From the NCBI GenBank assembly GCA_036924085.1, contig JAVGWX010000019.1, forward strand, positions 9,380,361-9,444,360: a stretch of DNA of 64,000 nucleotides, in the 5' to 3' direction. The position numbers were made by a program, and so were the translations under genes. Of the stretch, positions 20,801-32,317 are shown piece by piece. Each line of letters opens with the position of its first letter. The stretch's first letter is position 1. This stretch comes from Ariolimax columbianus. Lineage: Eukaryota > Mollusca > Gastropoda > Stylommatophora > Arionidae. The notes beneath the pieces are model-generated. The model was given only the letters and a program-made list of their open reading frames with translations. It was not told the origin of the DNA and searched no databases.

Positions 20801-21099
20801 TAATCCTGAAGATCTGAAGAAGATGATGATGATGACATGTTATATACTTCTTCTTCGTCAGAGTTCATCCTAAAAAGGACAGTTTGTTATGTTGTATTTC
20901 TACAGTGATGCTGCAGTATCTGATCCTTACAGCCTGACACATACAACTCCAGTGAGGCATTTTTTTAAATACAGGATTTGTCATTCCCTCTATGAAATAC
21001 AACACTTTGCCAAACGCATGTACCTATATTGTCGACTGTAGATAAAAACATGGTTAGCCTGTAATGTCTTTTAGTCTAAACGACAGAGTGAACTTAGAC

Positions 21100-21500
21100 T
21101 ATTCTTAGTGCTTAGTCAACCTGTACTTCTACAGAGGCAGGTGCCCCTGTGCAGGTCCCAGCTTTGGTATGAGCTGGATGTAGCTGGGATAAGAGTTTCC
21201 TGCTCAGCGAGCTAGGCTCGAGCAGCTTAATACTCCTAATACTCCGTACAAGCACTGAACAGTGGGAAAAGCGCTTACGGAGGGTGGTTAACCGATGTGC
21301 GAGTCCATCTCAATAGACTCAAACACTAGAGCAAACTAGACCCACAGCCTGTTAAGCGCCATCTATGCTGCTCCAAACAAACCACCTAACCATGGCCGAT
21401 GTTATGCCATGTCCCAAAGTTAGTCACCTCTTACGACATGCTCTCTGTGAGACAGTGGTGCTATTCTTGTCCTTGTCATACACAAAGACCCTGGCTGACC
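21100..21500 (-). repeat. Rpt-D, reverse copy
   Basis: Contains 'gtggttaaccgatgtgcgag', 'ccatctatgctgctcc' and 'cacctcttacgacatgctct', the reverse of sequences at 41425-41640 and 46390-46610. No gene is recognised between 20800 and 21500. Confidence 0.65.
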
Positions 21501-21611
21501 ACTCGGAACCACTTAGACTATGCATTGCTTAATCTTTGAAACAAGCATATGCCTACTGAAAGGATCAACCAGATAGCTGTCAGGAACACGTGAAGTGGAT
21601 GGAAGGACAGA

Positions 21612-21711
21612 NNNNNNNNNNNNNNNNNNNNNNNNNNNNNNNNNNNNNNNNNNNNNNNNNNNNNNNNNNNNNNNNNNNNNNNNNNNNNNNNNNNNNNNNN
21701 NNNNNNNNNNN
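21612..21711. other. assembly gap (100 N)
   Basis: Exactly 100 N, the usual placeholder for a gap of unknown size. It falls at the left edge of the 2,632-bp array. Confidence 0.99.
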
Positions 21712-21777
21712 AGTCTCATAATCACAAAATTAGGAAGAGCAATCTGAAGGTCGTGAGTTCGATCCTCACCTGGGGCA
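21712..21777 (+). tRNA. tRNA-Met(CAT), 5' part lost in gap
   Basis: Anticodon arm, intron, T arm and acceptor 3' strand are identical to the complete genes; the first 28 bases lie in the gap. Confidence 0.85.
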
Positions 21778-22536
21778 TACTTTTTTAGTTTTTATTCCTT
21801 TTGAAACCTTTTGAAATATATCAATGATCTCACTATTGGATGATAACAGCTGTATAAATCAGTCAATAATTCACAGACCTGAAATCAAAAGTGCCTCGGC
21901 GATCAAGATGCAGAGCAGTGCATAGCTGCAAGTGATCAGCGACCACATAGCTGACTTCTAGCGTCAGCGCTAGGGACAAACGTACGCTGACTACTAGCAT
22001 CAGGGCTAGCGAACCGGAGCCTCCATGACCCTTCTACACCTCCACGCGGTGATCTTGGAAAACAGCCTGCAACAGAGCAGACTGGCTAAGTAGACGGGAT
22101 CTAAAATGGAAGTTTAACGCGGTACCCAGAAATATCGGCTGTAGTCGGATGGGTTGGACGAAAGCTGCAAATATTGCAGTCACGCTGTAAACTACGACAC
22201 AACGCATTCCGTTCTCAGGACAACACGCTGCTACTTGCAAAGTCCTCTTCATAGATTGGTAGCGAGTACTAAACGAAACGAAGAAGAAGAGAAGAAACGT
22301 GGTTCGAGCGATTAAGGTGTACGAGTGTACGGAGCAGGAGTGTGTACAAACCAACGAGCAACATGTACATTCGGTATTCACTCATTTGAGGAATGTCTCC
22401 TGCCTGGGAGACATCTACAGTGGGAGCCCTATTCTCCATAAGGAACGAATTGAGAAGAAAAGTAACGTACTGAATGAATCTACACAAAGGAATAAAGCAC
22501 CAAAGGAAAACTCAATTCAATCAGTTGTTCCCGTTC

Positions 22537-22581
22537 GGAAGAGCAATCTGAAGGTCGTGAGTTCGATCCTCACCTGGGGCA
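22537..22581 (+). pseudogene. tRNA-Met 3' half (unit 1)
   Basis: Starts within the intron ('ggaagagca') and runs through the T arm and acceptor end. The 5' half is replaced by unrelated 'gttcccgttc'. The same relic occurs in every unit. Confidence 0.85.
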
Positions 22582-22919
22582 TATTTTTTTGTGTGTTTTT
22601 GTTACCGTAATATAACAATTTTTTGTTTCCATTTACAATGTTATGATTGGTATTTCGTGCAAACTGAATGACATAAGTGATCACTACTCGCCACAACTGC
22701 AGGCCTCCTATGTACAACTCGTGTTCCAATGTTGAAGTTTTTGACATGTTGTCCAGCTAGTTAATGTAGTTAATCTGTCCTTGTTTCCCAGCGTTTCTTC
22801 CCACATTCTTCCCATCAGCTGTGGTCGTATTTGATTTTTTGTGTCGTAAAATGATTGTCATGGCCAGGAATGGGGTGGAGGGCTAGCTCTCTACCTTTAA
22901 TCAAATTCTCACAAGGCAT

Positions 22920-24002
22920 GCATGAAGAATAATTACAGAATGTGCCAGATAAATATTAAAATGATAGAAAAGGAAAGGGACCTAGGGGTTATAATACGGA
23001 CAATGCAGGTAAGTGAGTAAGCAATTCCAGGTAGCAATGAAAAGCTAAAATGCAATGTTAGGTATGATAACAAGAAATATTAAACATAGGATCAAGGAAG
23101 TGATTGTCAAACTGTATAAAACAATAGTTAGACCTAGATGGCAGAGGAAGGGCAGATCACAGAGAAGGACGCTGGTTATACTTTATTCTGGAGCGGCCGC
23201 AGCAAAGAAGAATGCCGTGAAGCTTGAGTTGGCTTTGTCATCCAGACCAACATGGTCGACAAGCTCACAAGCATGCCCAGGAGAATCAATGGCCGCCTGA
23301 TTACACTGCATAACCCCCTAATAGGGGGGCGCCATGCCACATTTATCAGTTCATACGCAGCCACAATGAAAAATCCTGACGGAACAAAAGATAAGTTTGA
23401 TGAGGACATTGAGGCGCTCATCGCTACAGTCCCCAAATCTGACAAATTGGTCATCCTCGGTGATTTTAACGATACGGTTGACACAAATGATACAGCCTGG
23501 GAGGGGGCCATTAGCAGACATTGTATCGGAACATACAATAGTACCGGACTGCTCCTTCTGAGGACATGTGCCGCAAATGAACTACTCATTACAAACACAG
23601 TTTTCCGACTTCCGAAATAGAACCACGTGAAATTTCCCAAGGTCACGCCACTGGCACCTCATTGACTACACTATCATCAGACGTAGGGCTCGCGCTGATG
23701 CTACAATAACGAAGAGCATGTGTGGTGCAGAATGCTGGACCGGCCATCGACTTGTCATTGTCAAGCTAAACTTCAAGATCCAGCCCAAGATGCACCCCCA
23801 GGGAAATAAACCACAGAGGAAGCTAAATGTATCTCCGCTGAAATGCGAACCCACGAGATGCGGCTTCCAGAAAGAGCTTGAGGACAGACTATCTGAGCTT
23901 CGGTTTGTAAAGAACGACATCGAACAGAACTGGGTATCCTTGAGAAACACCTTCTACTATACAGCAGTTAAACACTCTGGCCCACTCACGCGCAAGCATT
24001 AA
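22920..24002 (+). pseudogene. LINE-delta RT and LINE-gamma endonuclease fragments (unit 1)
   Basis: The same pair as in units 2-5 but with extra frameshifts in the LINE-delta part. The LINE-gamma part (23252-23620 and 23718-24002) keeps GDFND and FRLP blocks. Confidence 0.8.
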
Positions 24003-24327
24003 AAATACTTAACATCCAAACCTATCCACTGGACTTCGCTACTAATACTACTACTACTATACTACTACTATTATTATACTAATGTCCTAACAGTGACATC
24101 AATGTCCGTGAATCCGGCAATGGTTCTGGCAACTGTTCATGTAAATCAAATTGTTACAGAAGTCACAACAGTAAGTCCAGACAAGATATTTTGAGGAAGT
24201 ATCTTACGTGTGTGTTATCTACAGTAGTAGCTCTATGCTCCATAAGGAACGAATTGGAGAAACAAATTATTGAAGGATTTCCAGGAAAGGACTAAAGCAA
24301 ACAAAATTCAGTATGTTCATAATGCAA

Positions 24328-24421
24328 GCCTCGGTAGCGCAGTAGGTAGCGCGTCAGTCTCATAATCACAAAATTAGGAAGAGCAATCTGAAGGTCGTGA
24401 GTTCGATCCTCACCTGGGGCA
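24328..24421 (+). tRNA. elongator tRNA-Met(CAT) with 21-nt intron (unit 2)
   Basis: 94 bases. Acceptor GCCTCGG pairs with CTGGGGC with two G-U type pairs. The D arm contains the A box 'TAGCGCAGTAGG', anticodon CAT is followed by A37, and the T arm 'GTGAGTTCGATCCTCAC' contains the B box. Discriminator A; no encoded CCA. After A37 come 21 extra bases (ATCACAAAATTAGGAAGAGC plus A), then the rest of the anticodon stem, the normal position for a eukaryotic tRNA intron. C32 can pair with G at intron position -3, the anticodon-intron pair needed by the splicing endonuclease. A pol III terminator (T6) follows. Confidence 0.95.
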
Positions 24422-24540
24422 TACTTTTTTAGTTTTTATTCCTTTTTGAAACATTTTGAAATATATCAATGATTCACTATTGGATGATAACAGCTGTATA
24501 AATCAGTCAATAATTCACAGACCTGAAATCAAAAGTGCCT

Positions 24541-24932
24541 CGGCGATCAAGATGCAGAGCAGTGCATAGCTGCAGTGATCAGCGACCCATAGCTGACTTC
24601 TAGCGTCAGCGCTAGGGACACGTAGCTGACTACTAGCATCAGGGCTAGCGAACCGGAGCCTCCATGACCCTTCTACACCTCCACGCGGTGATCTTGGAAA
24701 ACAGCCTGCAACAGAGCAGACTGGCTAAGTAGACGGGATCTAAAATGGAAGTTTAACGCGGTACCCAGAAATATCGGCTGTAGTCGGATGGGTTGGACCG
24801 AAAGCTGCAAATATTGCAGTCACGCTGTAAACTACGACACAACGCATTCCGTTCTCAGGACAACACGCTGCTACTTGCAAAGTCCTCTTCATAGATTGGT
24901 AGCGGAGTATAACGAACGAAGAAGAAGCAGAA
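24541..24932 (+). mobile_element. SINE-B copy in unit 2 (repeats every 2,632 bp)
   Basis: From 'ggcgatcaagatgcagagca' to 'gaacgaagaagaagcagaag'. A local duplication lengthens the 5' part: 'agctgac.tctagc.tcag' appears twice. Equivalent copies occur in the other units, at 27173, 29805, 32437 and 35069. Confidence 0.88.
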
Positions 24933-25173
24933 GAAACGTGGTTCGAGCGGATTAAGGTGTACGAGTGTACGGAGCAGGAGTGTGTACAACCAACGAGCAA
25001 CATGTACATTCGGTATTCACTCATTTGAGGAATGTCTCCTGCCTGGGAGACATCTACAGTGGGAGCCCTATTCTCCATAAGGAACGAATTGAGAAGAAAA
25101 GTAACGTACTGAATGAATCTACAAAAGGAATAAAGCACCAAAGGAAACTCAATTCAATCAGTTGTTCCCGTTC

Positions 25174-25219
25174 GGAAGAGCAATCTGAAGGTCGTGAGTT
25201 CGATCCTCACCTGGGGCAT
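25174..25219 (+). pseudogene. tRNA-Met 3' half (unit 2; also 27806, 30438, 33070, 35702)
   Basis: Begins in the intron and keeps the anticodon-stem 3' strand, T arm and acceptor end; the 5' half is absent. The upstream flank ('ccataaggaacgaattgaga') matches the flank of the intact gene ('ccataaggaacgaattggag'), so this is a decayed neighbouring tRNA gene. Confidence 0.88.
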
Positions 25220-25551
25220 ATTTTTGTGTGTTTTTGTTACCGTAATATAACAATTTTTTGTTTCCATTTACAATGTTATGATTGGTATTTCGTGCAAACT
25301 GAATGACATAAGTGATCACTACTCGCCACAACTGCAGGCCTCCTATGTACAACTCGTGTTCCAATGTTGAAGTTTTTGACATGTTGTCCAGCTAGTTAAT
25401 GTAGTTAATCTGTCCTTGTTTCCCAGCGTTTCTTCCCACATTCTTCCCATCAGCTGTGGTCGTATTTGATTTTTGTGTCGTAAATGATTGTCATGGCCAG
25501 GAATGGGGTGGAGGGCTAGCTCTCTACCTTTAATCAAATTCTCACAAGGCA

Positions 25552-25770
25552 TGCATGAAGAATAATTACAGAATGTGCCAGATAAATATTAAAATGATAG
25601 AAAAGGAAAGGGACCTAGGGGTTATAATAGACAATGCAGGTAAAGTGAGTAAGCAAGTCCAGGTAGCAATGAAAAAGCTAAATGCAATGTTAGGTATGAT
25701 AACAAGAAATATTAAACATAGGATCAAGGAAGTGATTGTCAAACTGTATAAAACAATAGTTAGACCTAGA
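25552..25770 (+). pseudogene. LINE-delta (CR1/L2-like) RT fragment, unit 2
   Basis: Encodes KMIEKERDLGVIIDNAGKVS, then KKLNAMLGMITRNIKHR and EVIVKLYKTIVRPR, the segment just after the RT palm in CR1/L2 LINEs. It is cut at 25770 where 'tggcagaggaagggcag' begins; in unit 6 it continues instead. Equivalents at 28184, 30816 and 33448. Confidence 0.85.
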
Positions 25771-25839
25771 TGGCAGAGGAAGGGCAGATCACAGAGGAAG
25801 ACGCTGGTTATACTTTATTCTGGAGCGGCCGCAGCAAAG

Positions 25840-26640
25840 AAGAATGCCGTGAAGCTTGAGTTGGCTTTGTCATCCAGACCAACATGGTCGACAAGCTCAC
25901 AAGCATGCCCAGGAGAATCAATGGCCGCCTGATTACACTGCATAACCCCCTAATAGGGGGGCGCCATGCCACATTTATCAGTTCATACGCAGCCACAATG
26001 AAAAATCCTGACGGAACAAAAGATAAGTTTGATGAGGACATTGAGGCGCTCATCGCTACAGTCCCCAAATCTGACAAATTGGTCATCCTCGGTGATTTTA
26101 ACGATACGGTTGACACAAATGATACAGCCTGGGAGGGGGCCATTAGCAGACATTGTATCGGAACATACAATAGTACCGGACTGCTCCTTCTGAGGACATG
26201 TGCCGCAAATGAACTACTCATTACAAACACAGTTTTCCGACTTCCGAAATAGAACCACGTGAAATTTCCCAAGGTCACGCCACTGGCACCTCATTGACTA
26301 CACTATCATCAGACGTAGGGCTCGCGCTGATGCTACAATAACGAAGAGCATGTGTGGTGCAGAATGCTGGACCGGCCATCGACTTGTCATTGTCAAGCTA
26401 AACTTCAAGATCCAGCCCAAGATGCACCCCCAGGGAAATAAACCACAGAGGAAGCTAAATGTATCTCCGCTGAAATGCGAACCCACGAGATGCGGCTTCC
26501 AGAAAGAGCTTGAGGACAGACTATCTGAGCTTCGGTTTGTAAAGAACGACATCGAACAGAACTGGGTATCCTTGAGAAACACCTTCTACTATACAGCAGT
26601 TAAACACTCTGGCCCACTCACGCGCAAGCATTAAAAATAC
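25840..26640 (+). pseudogene. LINE-gamma AP-endonuclease fragment, unit 2
   Basis: Frames 25884-26252 and 26350-26634 encode MPRRINGRLITLHNPLIGGR, KLVILGDFNDTVDTND (endonuclease D/N motif), LLITNTVFRLP, then after a frameshift MCGAECWTGHRLVIVKLNFK, where TGHR replaces the catalytic TDHR. The GDFN and DHR blocks identify an apurinic-type endonuclease of a non-LTR element. Equivalents at 28472, 31104 and 33736. Confidence 0.88.
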
Positions 26641-26959
26641 TTAACATCCAAACCTATCCACTGGACTTCGCTACTAATACTACTACTACTATACTACTAC
26701 TATTATTATACTAATGTCCTAACAGTGACATCAATGTCCGTGAATCCGGCAATGGTTCTGGCAACTGTTCATGTAAATCAAATTGTTACAGAAGTCACAA
26801 CAGTAAGTCCAGACAAGATATTTTGAGGAAGTATCTTACGTGTGTGTTATCTACAGTAGTAGCTCTATGCTCCATAAGGAACGAATTGGAGAAACAAATT
26901 ATTGAAGGATTTCCAGGAAAGGACTAAAGCAAACAAAATTCAGTATGTTCATAATGCAA

Positions 26960-27053
26960 GCCTCGGTAGCGCAGTAGGTAGCGCGTCAGTCTCATAATCA
27001 CAAAATTAGGAAGAGCAATCTGAAGGTCGTGAGTTCGATCCTCACCTGGGGCA
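26960..27053 (+). tRNA. tRNA-Met(CAT) with intron (unit 3)
   Basis: Identical to 24328-24421 with the same flanks and T6 terminator. Confidence 0.95.
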
Positions 27054-29591
27054 TACTTTTTTAGTTTTTATTCCTTTTTGAAACATTTTGAAATATATCA
27101 ATGATTCACTATTGGATGATAACAGCTGTATAAATCAGTCAATAATTCACAGACCTGAAATCAAAAGTGCCTCGGCGATCAAGATGCAGAGCAGTGCATA
27201 GCTGCAGTGATCAGCGACCCATAGCTGACTTCTAGCGTCAGCGCTAGGGACACGTAGCTGACTACTAGCATCAGGGCTAGCGAACCGGAGCCTCCATGAC
27301 CCTTCTACACCTCCACGCGGTGATCTTGGAAAACAGCCTGCAACAGAGCAGACTGGCTAAGTAGACGGGATCTAAAATGGAAGTTTAACGCGGTACCCAG
27401 AAATATCGGCTGTAGTCGGATGGGTTGGACCGAAAGCTGCAAATATTGCAGTCACGCTGTAAACTACGACACAACGCATTCCGTTCTCAGGACAACACGC
27501 TGCTACTTGCAAAGTCCTCTTCATAGATTGGTAGCGGAGTATAACGAACGAAGAAGAAGCAGAAGAAACGTGGTTCGAGCGGATTAAGGTGTACGAGTGT
27601 ACGGAGCAGGAGTGTGTACAACCAACGAGCAACATGTACATTCGGTATTCACTCATTTGAGGAATGTCTCCTGCCTGGGAGACATCTACAGTGGGAGCCC
27701 TATTCTCCATAAGGAACGAATTGAGAAGAAAAGTAACGTACTGAATGAATCTACAAAAGGAATAAAGCACCAAAGGAAACTCAATTCAATCAGTTGTTCC
27801 CGTTCGGAAGAGCAATCTGAAGGTCGTGAGTTCGATCCTCACCTGGGGCATATTTTTGTGTGTTTTTGTTACCGTAATATAACAATTTTTTGTTTCCATT
27901 TACAATGTTATGATTGGTATTTCGTGCAAACTGAATGACATAAGTGATCACTACTCGCCACAACTGCAGGCCTCCTATGTACAACTCGTGTTCCAATGTT
28001 GAAGTTTTTGACATGTTGTCCAGCTAGTTAATGTAGTTAATCTGTCCTTGTTTCCCAGCGTTTCTTCCCACATTCTTCCCATCAGCTGTGGTCGTATTTG
28101 ATTTTTGTGTCGTAAATGATTGTCATGGCCAGGAATGGGGTGGAGGGCTAGCTCTCTACCTTTAATCAAATTCTCACAAGGCATGCATGAAGAATAATTA
28201 CAGAATGTGCCAGATAAATATTAAAATGATAGAAAAGGAAAGGGACCTAGGGGTTATAATAGACAATGCAGGTAAAGTGAGTAAGCAAGTCCAGGTAGCA
28301 ATGAAAAAGCTAAATGCAATGTTAGGTATGATAACAAGAAATATTAAACATAGGATCAAGGAAGTGATTGTCAAACTGTATAAAACAATAGTTAGACCTA
28401 GATGGCAGAGGAAGGGCAGATCACAGAGGAAGACGCTGGTTATACTTTATTCTGGAGCGGCCGCAGCAAAGAAGAATGCCGTGAAGCTTGAGTTGGCTTT
28501 GTCATCCAGACCAACATGGTCGACAAGCTCACAAGCATGCCCAGGAGAATCAATGGCCGCCTGATTACACTGCATAACCCCCTAATAGGGGGGCGCCATG
28601 CCACATTTATCAGTTCATACGCAGCCACAATGAAAAATCCTGACGGAACAAAAGATAAGTTTGATGAGGACATTGAGGCGCTCATCGCTACAGTCCCCAA
28701 ATCTGACAAATTGGTCATCCTCGGTGATTTTAACGATACGGTTGACACAAATGATACAGCCTGGGAGGGGGCCATTAGCAGACATTGTATCGGAACATAC
28801 AATAGTACCGGACTGCTCCTTCTGAGGACATGTGCCGCAAATGAACTACTCATTACAAACACAGTTTTCCGACTTCCGAAATAGAACCACGTGAAATTTC
28901 CCAAGGTCACGCCACTGGCACCTCATTGACTACACTATCATCAGACGTAGGGCTCGCGCTGATGCTACAATAACGAAGAGCATGTGTGGTGCAGAATGCT
29001 GGACCGGCCATCGACTTGTCATTGTCAAGCTAAACTTCAAGATCCAGCCCAAGATGCACCCCCAGGGAAATAAACCACAGAGGAAGCTAAATGTATCTCC
29101 GCTGAAATGCGAACCCACGAGATGCGGCTTCCAGAAAGAGCTTGAGGACAGACTATCTGAGCTTCGGTTTGTAAAGAACGACATCGAACAGAACTGGGTA
29201 TCCTTGAGAAACACCTTCTACTATACAGCAGTTAAACACTCTGGCCCACTCACGCGCAAGCATTAAAAATACTTAACATCCAAACCTATCCACTGGACTT
29301 CGCTACTAATACTACTACTACTATACTACTACTATTATTATACTAATGTCCTAACAGTGACATCAATGTCCGTGAATCCGGCAATGGTTCTGGCAACTGT
29401 TCATGTAAATCAAATTGTTACAGAAGTCACAACAGTAAGTCCAGACAAGATATTTTGAGGAAGTATCTTACGTGTGTGTTATCTACAGTAGTAGCTCTAT
29501 GCTCCATAAGGAACGAATTGGAGAAACAAATTATTGAAGGATTTCCAGGAAAGGACTAAAGCAAACAAAATTCAGTATGTTCATAATGCAA

Positions 29592-29685
29592 GCCTCGGTA
29601 GCGCAGTAGGTAGCGCGTCAGTCTCATAATCACAAAATTAGGAAGAGCAATCTGAAGGTCGTGAGTTCGATCCTCACCTGGGGCA
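29592..29685 (+). tRNA. tRNA-Met(CAT) with intron (unit 4)
   Basis: Identical to 24328-24421. Confidence 0.95.
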
Positions 29686-32223
29686 TACTTTTTTAGTTTT
29701 TATTCCTTTTTGAAACATTTTGAAATATATCAATGATTCACTATTGGATGATAACAGCTGTATAAATCAGTCAATAATTCACAGACCTGAAATCAAAAGT
29801 GCCTCGGCGATCAAGATGCAGAGCAGTGCATAGCTGCAGTGATCAGCGACCCATAGCTGACTTCTAGCGTCAGCGCTAGGGACACGTAGCTGACTACTAG
29901 CATCAGGGCTAGCGAACCGGAGCCTCCATGACCCTTCTACACCTCCACGCGGTGATCTTGGAAAACAGCCTGCAACAGAGCAGACTGGCTAAGTAGACGG
30001 GATCTAAAATGGAAGTTTAACGCGGTACCCAGAAATATCGGCTGTAGTCGGATGGGTTGGACCGAAAGCTGCAAATATTGCAGTCACGCTGTAAACTACG
30101 ACACAACGCATTCCGTTCTCAGGACAACACGCTGCTACTTGCAAAGTCCTCTTCATAGATTGGTAGCGGAGTATAACGAACGAAGAAGAAGCAGAAGAAA
30201 CGTGGTTCGAGCGGATTAAGGTGTACGAGTGTACGGAGCAGGAGTGTGTACAACCAACGAGCAACATGTACATTCGGTATTCACTCATTTGAGGAATGTC
30301 TCCTGCCTGGGAGACATCTACAGTGGGAGCCCTATTCTCCATAAGGAACGAATTGAGAAGAAAAGTAACGTACTGAATGAATCTACAAAAGGAATAAAGC
30401 ACCAAAGGAAACTCAATTCAATCAGTTGTTCCCGTTCGGAAGAGCAATCTGAAGGTCGTGAGTTCGATCCTCACCTGGGGCATATTTTTGTGTGTTTTTG
30501 TTACCGTAATATAACAATTTTTTGTTTCCATTTACAATGTTATGATTGGTATTTCGTGCAAACTGAATGACATAAGTGATCACTACTCGCCACAACTGCA
30601 GGCCTCCTATGTACAACTCGTGTTCCAATGTTGAAGTTTTTGACATGTTGTCCAGCTAGTTAATGTAGTTAATCTGTCCTTGTTTCCCAGCGTTTCTTCC
30701 CACATTCTTCCCATCAGCTGTGGTCGTATTTGATTTTTGTGTCGTAAATGATTGTCATGGCCAGGAATGGGGTGGAGGGCTAGCTCTCTACCTTTAATCA
30801 AATTCTCACAAGGCATGCATGAAGAATAATTACAGAATGTGCCAGATAAATATTAAAATGATAGAAAAGGAAAGGGACCTAGGGGTTATAATAGACAATG
30901 CAGGTAAAGTGAGTAAGCAAGTCCAGGTAGCAATGAAAAAGCTAAATGCAATGTTAGGTATGATAACAAGAAATATTAAACATAGGATCAAGGAAGTGAT
31001 TGTCAAACTGTATAAAACAATAGTTAGACCTAGATGGCAGAGGAAGGGCAGATCACAGAGGAAGACGCTGGTTATACTTTATTCTGGAGCGGCCGCAGCA
31101 AAGAAGAATGCCGTGAAGCTTGAGTTGGCTTTGTCATCCAGACCAACATGGTCGACAAGCTCACAAGCATGCCCAGGAGAATCAATGGCCGCCTGATTAC
31201 ACTGCATAACCCCCTAATAGGGGGGCGCCATGCCACATTTATCAGTTCATACGCAGCCACAATGAAAAATCCTGACGGAACAAAAGATAAGTTTGATGAG
31301 GACATTGAGGCGCTCATCGCTACAGTCCCCAAATCTGACAAATTGGTCATCCTCGGTGATTTTAACGATACGGTTGACACAAATGATACAGCCTGGGAGG
31401 GGGCCATTAGCAGACATTGTATCGGAACATACAATAGTACCGGACTGCTCCTTCTGAGGACATGTGCCGCAAATGAACTACTCATTACAAACACAGTTTT
31501 CCGACTTCCGAAATAGAACCACGTGAAATTTCCCAAGGTCACGCCACTGGCACCTCATTGACTACACTATCATCAGACGTAGGGCTCGCGCTGATGCTAC
31601 AATAACGAAGAGCATGTGTGGTGCAGAATGCTGGACCGGCCATCGACTTGTCATTGTCAAGCTAAACTTCAAGATCCAGCCCAAGATGCACCCCCAGGGA
31701 AATAAACCACAGAGGAAGCTAAATGTATCTCCGCTGAAATGCGAACCCACGAGATGCGGCTTCCAGAAAGAGCTTGAGGACAGACTATCTGAGCTTCGGT
31801 TTGTAAAGAACGACATCGAACAGAACTGGGTATCCTTGAGAAACACCTTCTACTATACAGCAGTTAAACACTCTGGCCCACTCACGCGCAAGCATTAAAA
31901 ATACTTAACATCCAAACCTATCCACTGGACTTCGCTACTAATACTACTACTACTATACTACTACTATTATTATACTAATGTCCTAACAGTGACATCAATG
32001 TCCGTGAATCCGGCAATGGTTCTGGCAACTGTTCATGTAAATCAAATTGTTACAGAAGTCACAACAGTAAGTCCAGACAAGATATTTTGAGGAAGTATCT
32101 TACGTGTGTGTTATCTACAGTAGTAGCTCTATGCTCCATAAGGAACGAATTGGAGAAACAAATTATTGAAGGATTTCCAGGAAAGGACTAAAGCAAACAA
32201 AATTCAGTATGTTCATAATGCAA

Positions 32224-32317
32224 GCCTCGGTAGCGCAGTAGGTAGCGCGTCAGTCTCATAATCACAAAATTAGGAAGAGCAATCTGAAGGTCGTGAGTTC
32301 GATCCTCACCTGGGGCA
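32224..32317 (+). tRNA. tRNA-Met(CAT) with intron (unit 5)
   Basis: Identical to 24328-24421. Confidence 0.95.

Larger units (their letters stand above)
21712..24327. repeat. array unit 1, partial, indel-rich
   Basis: Starts inside tRNA-Met next to the gap. Many single-base insertions and deletions compared with units 2-5 (for example near 21805, 21930, 22265, 22990) break the LINE frames. This fits unpolished contig-end sequence better than biological decay. Confidence 0.85.

Noticed and set aside
22539..22747. Minus-strand ORFs with peptides such as PGEDRTHDLQIALPNG in array units
   Set aside because: These are antisense readings of the tRNA 3' half and its flank; such peptides are common false predictions in tRNA-derived repeats.
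21712..24327. Unit 1 as an old, diverged array member
   Set aside because: Differences are mostly single-base indels at the edge of an N gap, which fits unpolished contig-end sequence better than age.
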